From contig JAPFFF010000002.1 of the NCBI GenBank assembly GCA_039105265.1, positions 7,688,001 to 7,752,000 of the forward strand: 64,000 bases of DNA. The letters are read 5' to 3'. A program made the position numbers and the translations under genes. The notes under the pieces are model-generated. The model ran no database searches. It saw only the letters and a list, made by a program, of their open reading frames with translations, and had not been told where the DNA came from. Every line of letters begins with the position of its first letter. Position 1 is the first letter of the stretch. Shown here in pieces: positions 1-10,105 of this stretch. This DNA comes from Tritrichomonas musculus (Eukaryota; Parabasalia; Tritrichomonadida; Tritrichomonadidae).

Positions 1-2
1 CA

Positions 3-983
3 TCTCTCCAAGCGAAAACAAATAATGACGTTCTCGAACAACTTTCAATCGAATCTCAGGCCAAAGAGCAAATGAACGCTGAAATCTCTGGAATTAAGAA
101 TCAAGTTGATGAAGAAATTAATAAAACTGATAATAAATTCAAGCAAAATGATAAAAAAATTGGACAAATCGATAACAAGTTCAAAAAGAATGACAAGAAA
201 ATTGTTCAGATAGACAAAAAGTTCAAGCAAAATGATGAAAAGATTGGAAAAATTGATAACAGGCTTCAACAAAATGATGAAATAGTTGGTCATATCAATG
301 ATAAAATTGGTCAGCATGATACCAAAATTGGTGAGGCAAACGATAAAATTGTTCAAATTGATGAAAAACTTGTTCAGTTTGATGGTAGGATTGACCAAAC
401 AGGCAACAAGATCAGCCAGACTGATGAGAAACTCGGCCAAATGGATGAAAACTACCAATCTAGGCTCAGTGGAATTGATCAAGAGATCACCGAGAACATC
501 AAGAAAAAGATTGCCACACTTGAAGCCCAAGCAGGCACTACACAAGCAACTACAACGATAAACGAGCGCTTGGATACTGCCATTGACCAAATTGAAAAAC
601 TAACTACCAAGATTCCAAGCGATTTGACAGACAGGCTCTCCCAAGTTGAGACAATCTCTTCGAATCAGTCTGCCCTCAACCAGAGAATAGCCCAAATTGA
701 GACAGCAATGAAATCAGGCAAGTCAACTAAAAAGAGTCTAACGAAGCCACAATCTCCAAATTCAGATAACGGCCAAAACGACTTTCAAAAAATGGGTAAA
801 GCATTTTTCAATGGAATCAACGATTTTAATTCAAATGGTTCTCCGAATTCTTCTCCTCCCAGTACCCCCAGAGCGAATAAATCTGACGAAGATAACAATG
901 CCCAAAACTCTAAAAAGCCAAGAGAACCTAGTGGCAACAGTTCGTCTGGTTCTAGATCAAAGAAGAAGAATGACAGCAAGTAA
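3..983 (+). CDS. Coiled-coil repeat protein, 5' partial
   Basis: The frame is open to the first base of the window, so the true start lies outside; the first visible ATG is at 72. The N-terminal 140 residues are a degenerate heptad/tandem repeat built on K-I-x-Q-I-D-x-K-(F/L)-x-Q-x-D, repeated about twelve times, which predicts a long parallel coiled coil. Residues 150-210 continue as coiled coil. The last 90 residues are Ser/Pro/Asn-rich and end in a basic tail with KKK. Such proteins in trichomonads are usually cytoskeletal or scaffold-like, but I recognise no named family. The stop is followed by AT-rich DNA. Function unknown; the coding call is firm because of the length and regular repeat. 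Confidence 0.8.
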   Translation, partial: SLQAKTNNDVLEQLSIESQAKEQMNAEISGIKNQVDEEINKTDNKFKQNDKKIGQIDNKFKKNDKKIVQIDKKFKQNDEKIGKIDNRLQQNDEIVGHINDKIGQHDTKIGEANDKIVQIDEKLVQFDGRIDQTGNKISQTDEKLGQMDENYQSRLSGIDQEITENIKKKIATLEAQAGTTQATTTINERLDTAIDQIEKLTTKIPSDLTDRLSQVETISSNQSALNQRIAQIETAMKSGKSTKKSLTKPQSPNSDNGQNDFQKMGKAFFNGINDFNSNGSPNSSPPSTPRANKSDEDNNAQNSKKPREPSGNSSSGSRSKKKNDSK

Positions 984-1586
984 TTTGATTTGCTTGATTT
1001 TATTTTATTCTCTTGTTGACTTGATTTGTCTTTGATGTTTTTTTATGCGTTTTATTTTTGTTTTTTAATTTCTTTAAAATCGAATATTTAATTTTTTTTG
1101 TTTTATTTTAAAAATGATATTTTTAGCATTCAATTCTGCATTTTGAATTCAGAAGCTTGCGAATACCACTCTTTATATTCATTTTACTTAATTGATTTCA
1201 CTCTTTATTTAATAATCATAGGATTATAAAATACAAAAGCTAGAACAAAAGACTGATGTTTTCAATAATAATATTATTTGTTTGTTGGTTGAATCAGGAG
1301 GAGAAGGATAAAAAATAACAAATCTAATTAAACCATTTGAAAAAAAAAAAAAAAAAAAAAAAAAAACTAATTATAATAGTTATTGTTTTTAATTTTAATA
1401 TTTTTTATTATACAAATAGTGATTTTTATTTAATCATGTGCGATCTATCAATAAATTAATTTTTTTTTTAAAAAAAGCATTTAATGGCTTACACATTATT
1501 AATACAACAAAATCCCAAATCCAAGACGACCAATAATTGGAATCCAATATTAGAATTCAATGAATGAAATTTATCGTACGTTAAAG
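984..1586. other. AT-rich intergenic stretch with poly(A) run
   Basis: No supported gene. Contains an uninterrupted A run of about 27 bases at 1340-1366 and many short T and A tracts. Nothing else seen. Confidence 0.6.
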
Positions 1587-1594
1587 TCATATTT
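1587..1594 (+). promoter_or_regulatory. Trichomonad-type initiator (TCATATTT)
   Basis: TCATATTT fits the trichomonad initiator TCAYWWTT and lies about 20 bases before the ATG at 1610, the usual spacing. It supports the start chosen for the small coiled-coil gene. Assignment is by match to the known consensus only. Confidence 0.55.
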
Positions 1595-1609
1595 CTTTAC
1601 TATTTTATA

Positions 1610-1954
1610 ATGAAATCAACTCCTAGAACGAAAAACTCAGAAAAAAAGCTTATTTTTACACAATCAAACTCATCAAGATCATCACGACCTATTACACCAA
1701 ACTCAATGAAAAGCGAGGATTCAGATAAATTTTGGACAAAAAAAGAACTTGTTAATTATTACACTCTTAAAGTTGCTGAATATGAGAGTGAAGTTGAAAA
1801 ACAGATACAGCTTTTAAAAAAAAGAAAGGCCTTATTACAAGAAACGAAAAATGTTAAAACTCAATTATTTAATCTCATTGAAAAGCGTGATTCTTTATCA
1901 AAAGAAGCTTCCCAAATCGAACAACAAATCGCACTTCTTGAGAACCATGAATGA
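1610..1954 (+). CDS. Small coiled-coil protein, 114 aa
   Basis: Begins at the ATG just after a good initiator. Residues 1-35 are Ser/Lys/Thr-rich and probably disordered. Residues 40-113 are charged and helical (E-Y-E-S-E-V-E-K-Q-I-Q-L-L-K-K-R-K pattern) and predict one long coiled coil to the C-terminus. No family recognised; possibly a small cytoskeletal or tether subunit. Codon use is AT-rich like the neighbours. Coding is supported by the initiator, the amphipathic pattern and the ATG position. Confidence 0.6.
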   Translation: MKSTPRTKNSEKKLIFTQSNSSRSSRPITPNSMKSEDSDKFWTKKELVNYYTLKVAEYESEVEKQIQLLKKRKALLQETKNVKTQLFNLIEKRDSLSKEASQIEQQIALLENHE

Positions 1955-2710
1955 TGAATATTTCTTTTTGAATTGTTCTATAATAGATTATAAGTAATCC
2001 ATTAATTAACCTTGTTCTGCAAAATATATTAAATAAAAAAAATTTTTTTTATTTCTATATTAGTGTTTATAAAACGTAATAAAACCAAACTATTTTCTTC
2101 AAAAATGTTAGCGAGTTATATATGTTATTACACATCATATATAAAAATTAATACAGTAAAAAAATTAAAATTTTTAGCATATGTTCCAAAGATAATTGCT
2201 AAACATTGCATTTTTAGACATTATCTACATTTTTCTCAAATAAAAATTAATGAAAAACAAAAATAAAGAGTTTTAACTAATAAGTAATATATGAATAATT
2301 ATTTTATTTAATTTATAATCAATAAATGTTAATTTCAAAATGTTTAAAAAAATTCATACAATTCAATGAAAGCATTCAAAAAGTTATGAAATACATAGAA
2401 AATAATCATCCAAGATCTTATGTGTCAATTGGTCAGATTTTCACATATTTGTTTTATCTCCTATGAATAAATTAAAGCACCATAAAATGATTAAGTATCG
2501 AAGGCGAATAAAGAAAATAAAATTGAGAGCATAACGATCATTTTTAAAATACCATTATCTTACAAAAAAATTTTAAAAAGTAGATTTTTATCTTAAATAT
2601 AATATTAAAAATATCACATTTATATAATAACAAATTTGTAATTCATATAAATAGCATATTTGTATAAAAATAGCTGAATTATTTAAAATACGTTTTTTTG
2701 AAACTTTTGC
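1955..2710. other. AT-rich intergenic stretch
   Basis: Very AT-rich. A 67-codon open frame at 2063-2266 has no initiator or recognisable domain and is not called. Nothing else seen before the inverted-repeat element that starts at 2719. Confidence 0.5.
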
Positions 2711-2718
2711 GTTTTATC
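2711..2718. repeat. Target-site duplication, left copy
   Basis: GTTTTATC, identical to 3521-3528, flanking the 802-bp inverted-repeat element. Confidence 0.75.
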
Positions 2719-3520
2719 ATAGGGGGGTCAACCGTAAAATTTTTGTCAAAATTTTAAAGCAAACTTAAAATCTGAGAATTTTTGTATAATAATTATAGAA
2801 CTATATAGTTCATTGAATATACTATTTATTAAAAATATTTTTTCCTAATTTTATCTATAGGGCCAAAAAAGGCAAAGCATTAAAGTTGTAATGACTTGTG
2901 ATTTGAAAATTGAGTTATTTCTTAAAAATTTTCAGTAAAATCATTAAGATAATTAATAAAAGACTTTGTTCTGCCATTGAAATGATTATAAAACAGGTTT
3001 AAATGTGATAATTTTATAATTCTGCTCTTTAATTACATAAAATGTTATATGATAGTTATATTCTAAATGATTATATGAAATTGATGGAAATGTAATAAAA
3101 ATATTAAAAAATAAGAGAGAAAATCTATTAAAAATCAATTTTATGATAGATTGAAATATATATCAATGATTATATTATTATGATATTTAAATAATTCAAA
3201 TTGTGATTCAAAAATTAATTTTAAATTGATAACCTAAGCAAATAAATATTTTCATAATAACCTTCTTGAATAAAACTTAAAATATTAATCAATTTGATTC
3301 AAATAATCATAAAAGCCACTTTTTTATAAAATGGTGAATTATGGTTAATTTTTTTTTAATTTTCGAAAAGTTGTTGCCTTTTGTGGACCTATAGATGAAA
3401 TTTATTAATAAATATTTTAAAATAAACTATAATAAGTAAGGAATATATTTCCATCATTTATTTATCATTATCTTTAAAAAATTTATTTTTTGACACATCT
3501 TTGGCGGTTGACCCCCCTAT
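2719..3520. mobile_element. Non-autonomous inverted-repeat element (MITE-like), 802 bp
   Basis: The ends are perfect 16-base inverted repeats (ATAGGGGGGTCAACCG at the left, its reverse complement at the right). Homology continues inward in diverged form: a second inverted block (CTATAGGGCCAAAAAAGGCA near 2857, its partner near 3375-3395) makes the termini roughly 155 bases long. An 8-bp direct repeat GTTTTATC flanks it (2711-2718 and 3521-3528). The interior is AT-rich with no open frame. An 8-bp duplication suits hAT-like elements, but the superfamily cannot be fixed from the ends alone. Confidence 0.8.
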
Positions 3521-3528
3521 GTTTTATC
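3521..3528. repeat. Target-site duplication, right copy
   Basis: GTTTTATC, identical to 2711-2718. Confidence 0.75.
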
Positions 3529-3794
3529 ACGTTTTGTTTATATTAAAAAAACAAATAAACAACAGCTTTTTTTTGATAATATAATTATAATAATTTAGGT
3601 CATGGTAGAGTAAAACAAGCAAATTTCATTATTAATGTTAATAAAAATTTCTTTTCGTGGAAATACACTTATTTCAATATCGGGTAATTATCGTTGGATA
3701 AATTGATACGAATAACTACATTTAATAAAAACAGCGTTTGGGCAAAAATTAGCAATCCTGATGCTATATAATATACATTATTTGGTGATGTTAT

Positions 3795-4667
3795 TTAACT
3801 AATCTCATTATCATTAGAATTAACATTAGCATCTCTGCTATCATCATTATCGCTATTATTAACATCGGAATCTCTACTATTATCATCATCAGTATCTCTA
3901 CTATTATCATCATCGGTATCTCTACTATTATCATCATCGTCATTATTACTAGTTTTAATACATTTTATATTATCATTTACCGTAACATCGTCATCATCTG
4001 AATAATATTCTGACGAATAATAGGAACTATCATTTTTATTTACATTAGGATCGAATTCATCTTGTAGAAAGTTATGATTTACAAAATATCTGAAACATTG
4101 AAGAATAATACTATGCTTTTTTCTTGTTTCATCTTGCGTGAGTTTATCGAGAAGTGAAGGAATTTTGGTTGGCCTGATAGCACTCATTTCAATTGGCTTG
4201 CTTTTATCATATGAATTAGTTCGAAAAAAATTCTTTTTTGATTCTTTTCTTTTTTCTTTGTTTGCTTTATCACTAAGATCCAGAGCACCTCTTTCTTGTC
4301 TCTCTTGGAGATTTTGCTCCTTTTCTTCAATCCTTTTTCTGGTTGGAAACTTTTTTTTCCTTTCAGCTATCCATGCATCAATATCTTCTTGAGTTTCTGG
4401 AATTTTAATGTTAATTTTGTTTAATAATTCATTTTGTTGCTGTTGAATAAGTTTTTTTTTATTTTTATTTTTATTCTTTTTATTTTTATTTTTCTTTTTT
4501 TTATTATTTATTTGATTAGAAGAAATTTGTGAATCTTGCTCATTGGTAACTTGTAAATCAGTATTGTCATTTGGTGATGGTTGCGGGTCGTTTATAATAT
4601 CAGTAGATAAAACAGGTGAATATAAATTGAAGGATTTAATATGATTCATTAAAAAAATAAATCTCAT
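3795..4667 (-). CDS. NUFIP1/Rsa1-like snoRNP assembly factor
   Basis: Two blocks resemble the NUFIP1 family. One, in the middle of the protein, has the form D-I-D-A-W-I-A-E-R-K-K-K-F-P-T, like the NUFIP1 W-x-x-E-R-(K/R)-x-x-(F/Y)-P-T motif. The second is PSLLDKLTQDETRKKHSIIL followed by Q-C-F-R-Y-F-V, as in the C-terminal block of NUFIP/Rsa1. These factors help assemble box C/D snoRNPs with the R2TP complex in the nucleus. Before the first block is a Lys/Asn run; the C-terminus is an acidic Asp/Ser tail with three near-identical D-D-D-N-S-R-D-T units. I use the first in-frame ATG (4667); the ATG at 4649 is an alternative. Family assignment is from motif memory. Confidence 0.7.
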   Translation of the reverse strand: MRFIFLMNHIKSFNLYSPVLSTDIINDPQPSPNDNTDLQVTNEQDSQISSNQINNKKKKNKNKKNKNKNKKKLIQQQQNELLNKINIKIPETQEDIDAWIAERKKKFPTRKRIEEKEQNLQERQERGALDLSDKANKEKRKESKKNFFRTNSYDKSKPIEMSAIRPTKIPSLLDKLTQDETRKKHSIILQCFRYFVNHNFLQDEFDPNVNKNDSSYYSSEYYSDDDDVTVNDNIKCIKTSNNDDDDNSRDTDDDNSRDTDDDNSRDSDVNNSDNDDSRDANVNSNDNEIS

Positions 4668-4737
4668 ACAAACTGAAAATTCAATCAATAAATAAAAATA
4701 TTTATATTTATAATTAAATTAATTTTGTTAAATGCAA

Positions 4738-4810
4738 GTGCCACTGGCCCAATGGATAAGGCGTGTGCCTACGGAGCATGAGATTCTAGGTTCGAGTCCT
4801 GGGTGGCACG
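4738..4810 (+). tRNA. tRNA-Arg (anticodon ACG)
   Basis: A 73-base cloverleaf: perfect 7-bp acceptor stem (GTGCCAC/GTGGCAC), discriminator G, loop CTACGGA with anticodon ACG, and TTCGAGT T-loop on a 5-bp stem. A T-rich tract follows as a pol III terminator. The same tRNA occurs on the other strand at 22722-22794. Confidence 0.95.
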
Positions 4811-5167
4811 TTTTTTAATTTTTTTTTTTTGTATTAAGAATAAAATTAACAATTAATAGATAATTGTAACTTTGATCGAATTCGAAATATACATTGAATA
4901 TTATTTCTAAAAAATTTAATATCACTCTTCAAATATTGAAAATTGCTTTTAATTTCAAAATAGAATATTTGAAAAAATATCCTAATTTTTCATAATTGCT
5001 TTTAATCTTTTAATTAAATAAATGAAATATAATAAATCTCAAAAGAATTTTTTTGAAAATGAAGATATTCATATTCTTTTAAATCACTCGGCTTTCTCAA
5101 TCATTTAACGTCATAATTCAAAATTTGAAAACAAATTTCTTTGATAATTACGTTAAAAAAATCTAAA
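4811..5167. other. Intergenic, tRNA terminator and cyclin upstream region
   Basis: Starts with the T-rich terminator of the tRNA (TTTTTT soon after its end). The rest is AT-rich. TCATAATT near 5110 matches the initiator consensus, but a closer one at 5168 is better placed for the cyclin. Confidence 0.5.
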
Positions 5168-5175
5168 TCATTTTT
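5168..5175 (+). promoter_or_regulatory. Trichomonad-type initiator (TCATTTTT)
   Basis: A perfect match to TCAYWWTT, 27 bases before the ATG at 5195. It argues that the cyclin starts at 5195 and not further upstream, although the frame is open before it. Confidence 0.6.
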
Positions 5176-5194
5176 TCGATATATCGAATACGTC

Positions 5195-6250
5195 ATGATG
5201 ATGGCTACTCTGGAGAACTCCATAGAATCATTCAATTTTTCACAGATCAATACCCAAACAGTTAACGAAGCTGCTTCCTTATTTTTTCAAAGTTTTGGTA
5301 ATTGGAATACCAACCAAAATATAATTCAAATATCAAGTAATGAAGCTCTTCACAACTGTTTTAATGCCGACAATCAAAATGGACAAACACTGATTCCCCA
5401 ACTTGAATTGAATCAAAATATGCTAATCGAACCTCAACAAGTTCAACCACAAAATACGACAACAATAATTGGAAACCCTCATGATTTGAGGGATTCAACG
5501 GAATATGAACTAATAATTTATCGGCAGATGCTAGAAACGGAGGTTTTAATGCCATCACCATGCGTTATTCAAACAGAAATCACTCCAAAAGATAGAGGAT
5601 TACTCATTGATTGGCTTTGTAGAGTTCATTATAAATGTCGTTTATCAACTTCAATTTTTTATAGATGTGTTGGAATTATTGATCGACTTTTTATGCTTAC
5701 AACGATTCATCCTCACGAATTAAAATTAATTGGCTGCGCTTCAATGTTGATAGCATCAAAAATTGAGGGCCAGCATTTTTATATTAAACATGCAATTGAA
5801 TTATCAGAAAACTCTTTTAATAGAGAAATGATGATCAATGCAGAAACAAAAATTAATAATTTACTTGGTTTTCAATTGAATTTTCCAACATCTTTCATGT
5901 TCCTTTCACACTTGCAACGCCTTTCAGAAGAAAGGTCCGAAATTGTTCTTCATTCAAGATATATTATAGAGGTTTGTTCTAGTGCAATTGAATTTATTAA
6001 TGTTAGACCTTCAGCTATTGCCTGCTCAGCAATTTTACTCACAAGAGTTCTCCATAATTTTGAAGATTCATGGACTAGTCAAATGGAAGAATACACCGGC
6101 TATTCTTATGAAGATTTAATTGGATATGCGAGAATTATTCATTCAATCCTCCTTGATGAGGACCGAGAAGAATCAATTTTTATGAGGAGAAAATATGGGT
6201 CTACTGCATTTCATTCAGTTGCTAATTTCTCTCTTCCATGTTTTATATGA
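5195..6250 (+). CDS. Cyclin, A/B type (N- and C-terminal cyclin folds)
   Basis: A regulatory subunit of a cyclin-dependent kinase. After about 120 Asn/Gln-rich, probably disordered residues comes a cyclin box with the hallmark I-T-P-K-D-R-G-L-L-I-D-W-L-C-R-V-H, equivalent to the M-R-x-I-L-I-D-W-L-x-x-V-H of A/B cyclins, then a block ending in I-I-D-R-L-F. The second cyclin fold follows (residues about 250-340). No classical destruction box (RxxLxxxxN) is evident in the N-terminal part. The start is the first of three closely spaced ATGs (5195, 5198, 5201) downstream of a perfect initiator. The specific cyclin class cannot be given. Confidence 0.88.
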   Translation: MMMATLENSIESFNFSQINTQTVNEAASLFFQSFGNWNTNQNIIQISSNEALHNCFNADNQNGQTLIPQLELNQNMLIEPQQVQPQNTTTIIGNPHDLRDSTEYELIIYRQMLETEVLMPSPCVIQTEITPKDRGLLIDWLCRVHYKCRLSTSIFYRCVGIIDRLFMLTTIHPHELKLIGCASMLIASKIEGQHFYIKHAIELSENSFNREMMINAETKINNLLGFQLNFPTSFMFLSHLQRLSEERSEIVLHSRYIIEVCSSAIEFINVRPSAIACSAILLTRVLHNFEDSWTSQMEEYTGYSYEDLIGYARIIHSILLDEDREESIFMRRKYGSTAFHSVANFSLPCFI

Positions 6251-6264
6251 AATGTTAATTAATA

Positions 6265-6373
6265 TACTATTTATAGTAAATATTAAATTATCTTTTTATC
6301 TTTATATCATCTTTATACAAACATTTTAATTTTACTTCAGGATCTATAGATGTAAAATTTACTATAAATAGTA
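6265..6373. repeat. 17-bp inverted repeat 3' of the cyclin gene
   Basis: TACTATTTATAGTAAAT at 6265-6281 and its exact reverse complement at 6357-6373, separated by 75 bases. It could fold in the 3' end of the cyclin transcript or of the convergent surface-protein gene. Confidence 0.6.
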
Positions 6374-6519
6374 AAAATTGACATTGTAATACTTCATTAA
6401 AAACTCATTGAATTATTTGGAATAAAAAAATAGAACAACAATATTAAATGAGATAAAAAGATAATAATAACAAAGATATTTTAATAAAAATACATGAACA
6501 ATTTAAAAATTATAAAAAA

Positions 6520-9500
6520 TCATTCTGATTGCTCTTCTACTTGTTCGAACTGTTCCTTTGGTAAATAATTTATATCATTTTCAAACTTATGATTTGAAAA
6601 ATAAGCCGGTTTTCTCATTTGCCCATAGTTTTCAAGCTTTCTTTTTTTTAAAACCGAGATTACAGCAACAATAATAATAATTATCAAAACACCACAAACC
6701 GAAATCATTATCAAATAATGCAACTTTTCTCTTCTTTCCTCCTCATCTTCATCTTCATAATCATTTCTATTATCAATGATCAAATTCCCATTCAAATAAG
6801 AAATACCAGATAATTGCTTGCTGCTATCAATGTAAATATCACCTGTTCCATCGAGTTTAATTATTGGAGGAATTATTTTAATGAATTTGTTTTTTCTTTT
6901 ATCTTTAACAACTTTTTCTGAGATCAAATGGACGTTTATTGTTCCATGCTTAATTATTATTCTTGAAGATAAATTTTTAAATTCTCCCATCCATTTTTGA
7001 CCAATGAATGATATATAAGCATCTTCACCTTTCATATTCGAAACATCGATAATAAATCTAGGGATATCATCAACTTTGTTAATCTCTTTGTTCTTCTTAA
7101 AGATGACAAATAAAGGACTATTTTCTTTTGTTCCATATAATGTTATCAACGATGGTGGATTTCTTTTAAGCAATGAAATATCAATTCTAGAATCAAGCTG
7201 ATCGAATTTGTTCATCAAAACTAAATGATACATATCTTCAATAAAAATTTTAGCTAAGTTTTCATCTCCAATCACTTTTAAATACATAGAAGTAGGAACT
7301 GCTAATTCGTCAGATTTAATATTACTGAATGAATGCAAAGTTTTCATATCGATTGTCATTCCAGAGTGAATTATATTGAAATACTTTCTCATTCCATCTT
7401 TGGGCACCAATGAAATCGACTTATTTCTTTCAATTTGACAATTCTTGAATACAACGTTATTAAAGAAGTAGATTCCAGGATTTGCCAAAAGGATGTTCAC
7501 GTTTTTAAAAATATGAGAAACCGAAGAAGTAACAATTTCTCCAATTTGATTAGTTCCCTCAAGAGAGATATACTGATAAACGTCATTGTCACTTTTTCTA
7601 TCAAACTCATCAAATTTTTTATCATCACAGCCGAAAATTGTGAATGATTTTGACCTAAACGAGTGAAGGCCAAATAATGGGCGGTTATCAGGCGATGAAC
7701 CATGAATAAAGTACTCAATGTGCTTTGTTGGATTTCCAACAACAGTTTTTTCAATGTCATTTTCAGTAAAGTTTATCGGAGGCCAAAGACTGACTTTTTT
7801 ATCTGAGATACCAAAATCACCAACATTTTCTTCTTCTTTGCTGATGCTATCAACTATTGATTCTGAGCACTGCTCAGTGCATCGCTGGCCACTACAGATA
7901 CAGTAAGCTGTTTTGAAATTCGATAGAATTCCGTTTAGAAAGAAGGGACCATTTCCTTTGTGATCAACAATCGGCGGCTTTGTGCTGTATTCATTTTTTT
8001 CTGAGTCAAAATGGCCGACCAAATAAACTATGTTGTAGCCGTGAATTATTGTTACTTTGGCCGATATATCGGAAAGCTCTTCAGGCCATCCAGCAGAATC
8101 TGAGAATGTCACATTGCTCTCGTCGCCTTCGATGATAATTCGAAGCTTTGGAAAGCTAGAGACAACTTTTGGAAAATGTGGAGATATCAAAAAGTTGACG
8201 TTTTTGGTCGTGTATATAGAGAGTGTTGTGTGTGGCATCATTGACATATTCACAAGCTTATTGACCTCAACATGACTGGAAGTGAAAAATCGAAGACTGA
8301 CATCACTTGAAATGCTTGCTGTATGAATTTCTACGCCGTTTTGAGGAGCTGTAATGAAGACATTGTTGGTGACAAAGTTCTCCAGTGTTGAGTAGTCAAT
8401 GATTAGATAAGTAGATTTCAAAAAATATTGCTTCGCTGGCAGGAAAGATAAATCACTCACTTTATTCTGTTTTTGCGTGCTATTTTCTTTGTCTACCTCT
8501 TTTTTAAGAGTTTCTGATTGTATTTTGCTTTTTCTTGCGAATTGTAATTGATAGATTTTTACTTTATGGAAAGATACATTTGGGAATAAAAGAGAACTTT
8601 CACCATTTTTGGTGTGCATTGTTAATTGAGAAAACGAAAATTGGCCAACATCATCGGTTGCATCACCAATAAATCCAATATGTTCTTCAGAAGATACTCC
8701 AATTACATTTAATTTTCTATCACCAAAATGTTCAAGATCAAATACGGGGTAGTTACCCTCAGTTTCTTGTGTATTAGCAATATAGTAGGTCAGAGACTCT
8801 GAAGGATTTCCAACTACAGTTTGATCTAATGAAATTGAATCAAAACCATTAATAATTTCAGTATTTTTACCGCATTTTTCTTCGCAACTTAATTTTTGGC
8901 AAATACAATATGAATTATGAAAAATTCTCTTTTTGTCATTCAAATAACGGTAGCCATTCCCGACATATGAAAATATCGGCGGTGTTGTGCCATTCTTCGA
9001 ATATAGATAAAGCGTTTTTGATTTATGAATAAAAGTAATTCGATTAATTGGCATTTTTTCGTATTCGAATTGATCAGAGTTGATAAATATTTTAGAATTA
9101 GATTGTAATTTGAATATAATTTTTGGTATTTCATACTCATCTTTGGGAACAGGATCAAACGTTATATTAATTTCTCGTGAAGGCAAAATGATTGTAGTAT
9201 TATATTTCTGCCCAACTTGAGATAAGTCAATTAAACATTCCCTAACTAAATCACTTGGTCCAGAAAAAACAATATTTTCATTTTTTAAAAATTGGATATT
9301 ATTTACATCTTTATCACACTCGATTTCAGCTCCTTTTGTTGGACCATGATGCTTTATTATTACAGGCATACGGGAAATACTACCATAATCACATGTTAAA
9401 TAACGTTGAAATAGACTTGTTACAACCCCAGTTGTTTGAAAAGGAGTGAAATCAGTATTAAATAAATGAAGATTATTGAATTTATATTTCCCAGGGTGAA

Positions 9501-9918
9501 AATGAATATTAATATTTGTAAATAGAATGTTAGTCTTATTTCCAGCAGTTCCATTGTACAAAATTATATGTTCCCTGCCATCACTGAACTTTGTACTATT
9601 ATTTCTTGCAGAATAAATTGATTGGCCTGCTGAGTAAACAACAGCAGAAATATTATTAAAATCATTTAAATCGAATTTAGGCATCGTTTTAGATGAATTC
9701 GATATAGTTCCTGCAATCAAAAAATTGATTAATTCTTGATTGTAATCTTTTAAACAGTTTGATATCGAGCTATATTTGAAATCAATTATTTTATACTGTC
9801 CACATATCTTAGAGCAATTTACTTGGTATGAATCTTGGCATATGCAAAACGTTGATTGAAGTTGCGCATTATTTGGAGGGAAATATGCGTTTATTTGAAG
9901 AAAAATGAAAAAAATCAT
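6520..9918 (-). CDS. Large type I surface protein with three Cys-rich repeat units
   Basis: A 1132-residue protein. Residues 1-14 form a hydrophobic signal peptide (MIFFIFLQINAYF). A long ectodomain follows with three homologous units starting near residues 25, 338 and 671. Each opens with a C-I-C-x(7-8)-C-x(3)-C cluster and a little later carries V-V-G-N-P-(S/T)-x(4)-(T/Y)-Y-(F/I)-I and a line like L-x-x-F, then beta-rich sequence with many N-glycosylation sites. A single transmembrane helix lies near residues 1063-1087, followed by a 45-residue cytoplasmic tail with a K-K-R-K stop-transfer signal and an acidic end. I know no named domain for the repeats; surface adhesion or recognition is inference from topology. 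It is convergent with the cyclin gene. Confidence 0.85.
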   Translation of the reverse strand: MIFFIFLQINAYFPPNNAQLQSTFCICQDSYQVNCSKICGQYKIIDFKYSSISNCLKDYNQELINFLIAGTISNSSKTMPKFDLNDFNNISAVVYSAGQSIYSARNNSTKFSDGREHIILYNGTAGNKTNILFTNINIHFHPGKYKFNNLHLFNTDFTPFQTTGVVTSLFQRYLTCDYGSISRMPVIIKHHGPTKGAEIECDKDVNNIQFLKNENIVFSGPSDLVRECLIDLSQVGQKYNTTIILPSREINITFDPVPKDEYEIPKIIFKLQSNSKIFINSDQFEYEKMPINRITFIHKSKTLYLYSKNGTTPPIFSYVGNGYRYLNDKKRIFHNSYCICQKLSCEEKCGKNTEIINGFDSISLDQTVVGNPSESLTYYIANTQETEGNYPVFDLEHFGDRKLNVIGVSSEEHIGFIGDATDDVGQFSFSQLTMHTKNGESSLLFPNVSFHKVKIYQLQFARKSKIQSETLKKEVDKENSTQKQNKVSDLSFLPAKQYFLKSTYLIIDYSTLENFVTNNVFITAPQNGVEIHTASISSDVSLRFFTSSHVEVNKLVNMSMMPHTTLSIYTTKNVNFLISPHFPKVVSSFPKLRIIIEGDESNVTFSDSAGWPEELSDISAKVTIIHGYNIVYLVGHFDSEKNEYSTKPPIVDHKGNGPFFLNGILSNFKTAYCICSGQRCTEQCSESIVDSISKEEENVGDFGISDKKVSLWPPINFTENDIEKTVVGNPTKHIEYFIHGSSPDNRPLFGLHSFRSKSFTIFGCDDKKFDEFDRKSDNDVYQYISLEGTNQIGEIVTSSVSHIFKNVNILLANPGIYFFNNVVFKNCQIERNKSISLVPKDGMRKYFNIIHSGMTIDMKTLHSFSNIKSDELAVPTSMYLKVIGDENLAKIFIEDMYHLVLMNKFDQLDSRIDISLLKRNPPSLITLYGTKENSPLFVIFKKNKEINKVDDIPRFIIDVSNMKGEDAYISFIGQKWMGEFKNLSSRIIIKHGTINVHLISEKVVKDKRKNKFIKIIPPIIKLDGTGDIYIDSSKQLSGISYLNGNLIIDNRNDYEDEDEEERREKLHYLIMISVCGVLIIIIIVAVISVLKKRKLENYGQMRKPAYFSNHKFENDINYLPKEQFEQVEEQSE

Positions 9919-10093
9919 TATAGAAAAATTCTATACTATATAATCGTCTTAACAAGCAAATTGAATGAAACATGAGAATTTTCTTCCGATCATTTCAAAT
10001 AGAATTTTTTGAATGAGTTAATTTTTTGAAAATAAACTTTTTCTGAACTGATGGTTAAAGGTCATTTACAACTGTTAAAACCGTCATGGTCGG

Positions 10094-10100
10094 CCTTTTT
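10094..10100 (+). promoter_or_regulatory. CCTTTTT initiator-like element of the eL14 gene
   Basis: CCTTTTT ends six bases before the ATG. In Trichomonas vaginalis a CCTTT-type element (M5) can replace the classical initiator at transcription start sites. A start here would also exclude the out-of-frame ATG at 10085. By-eye motif match only. Confidence 0.45.
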
Positions 10101-10105
10101 AATCA

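Noticed and set aside
2063-2266. 67-codon open frame
   Set aside because: Begins without an ATG, composition is that of the AT-rich spacer, no domain.
10085-10105. Upstream ATG of the eL14 gene
   Set aside because: Out of frame with eL14, and probably upstream of the transcription start if the CCTTTTT element marks it.
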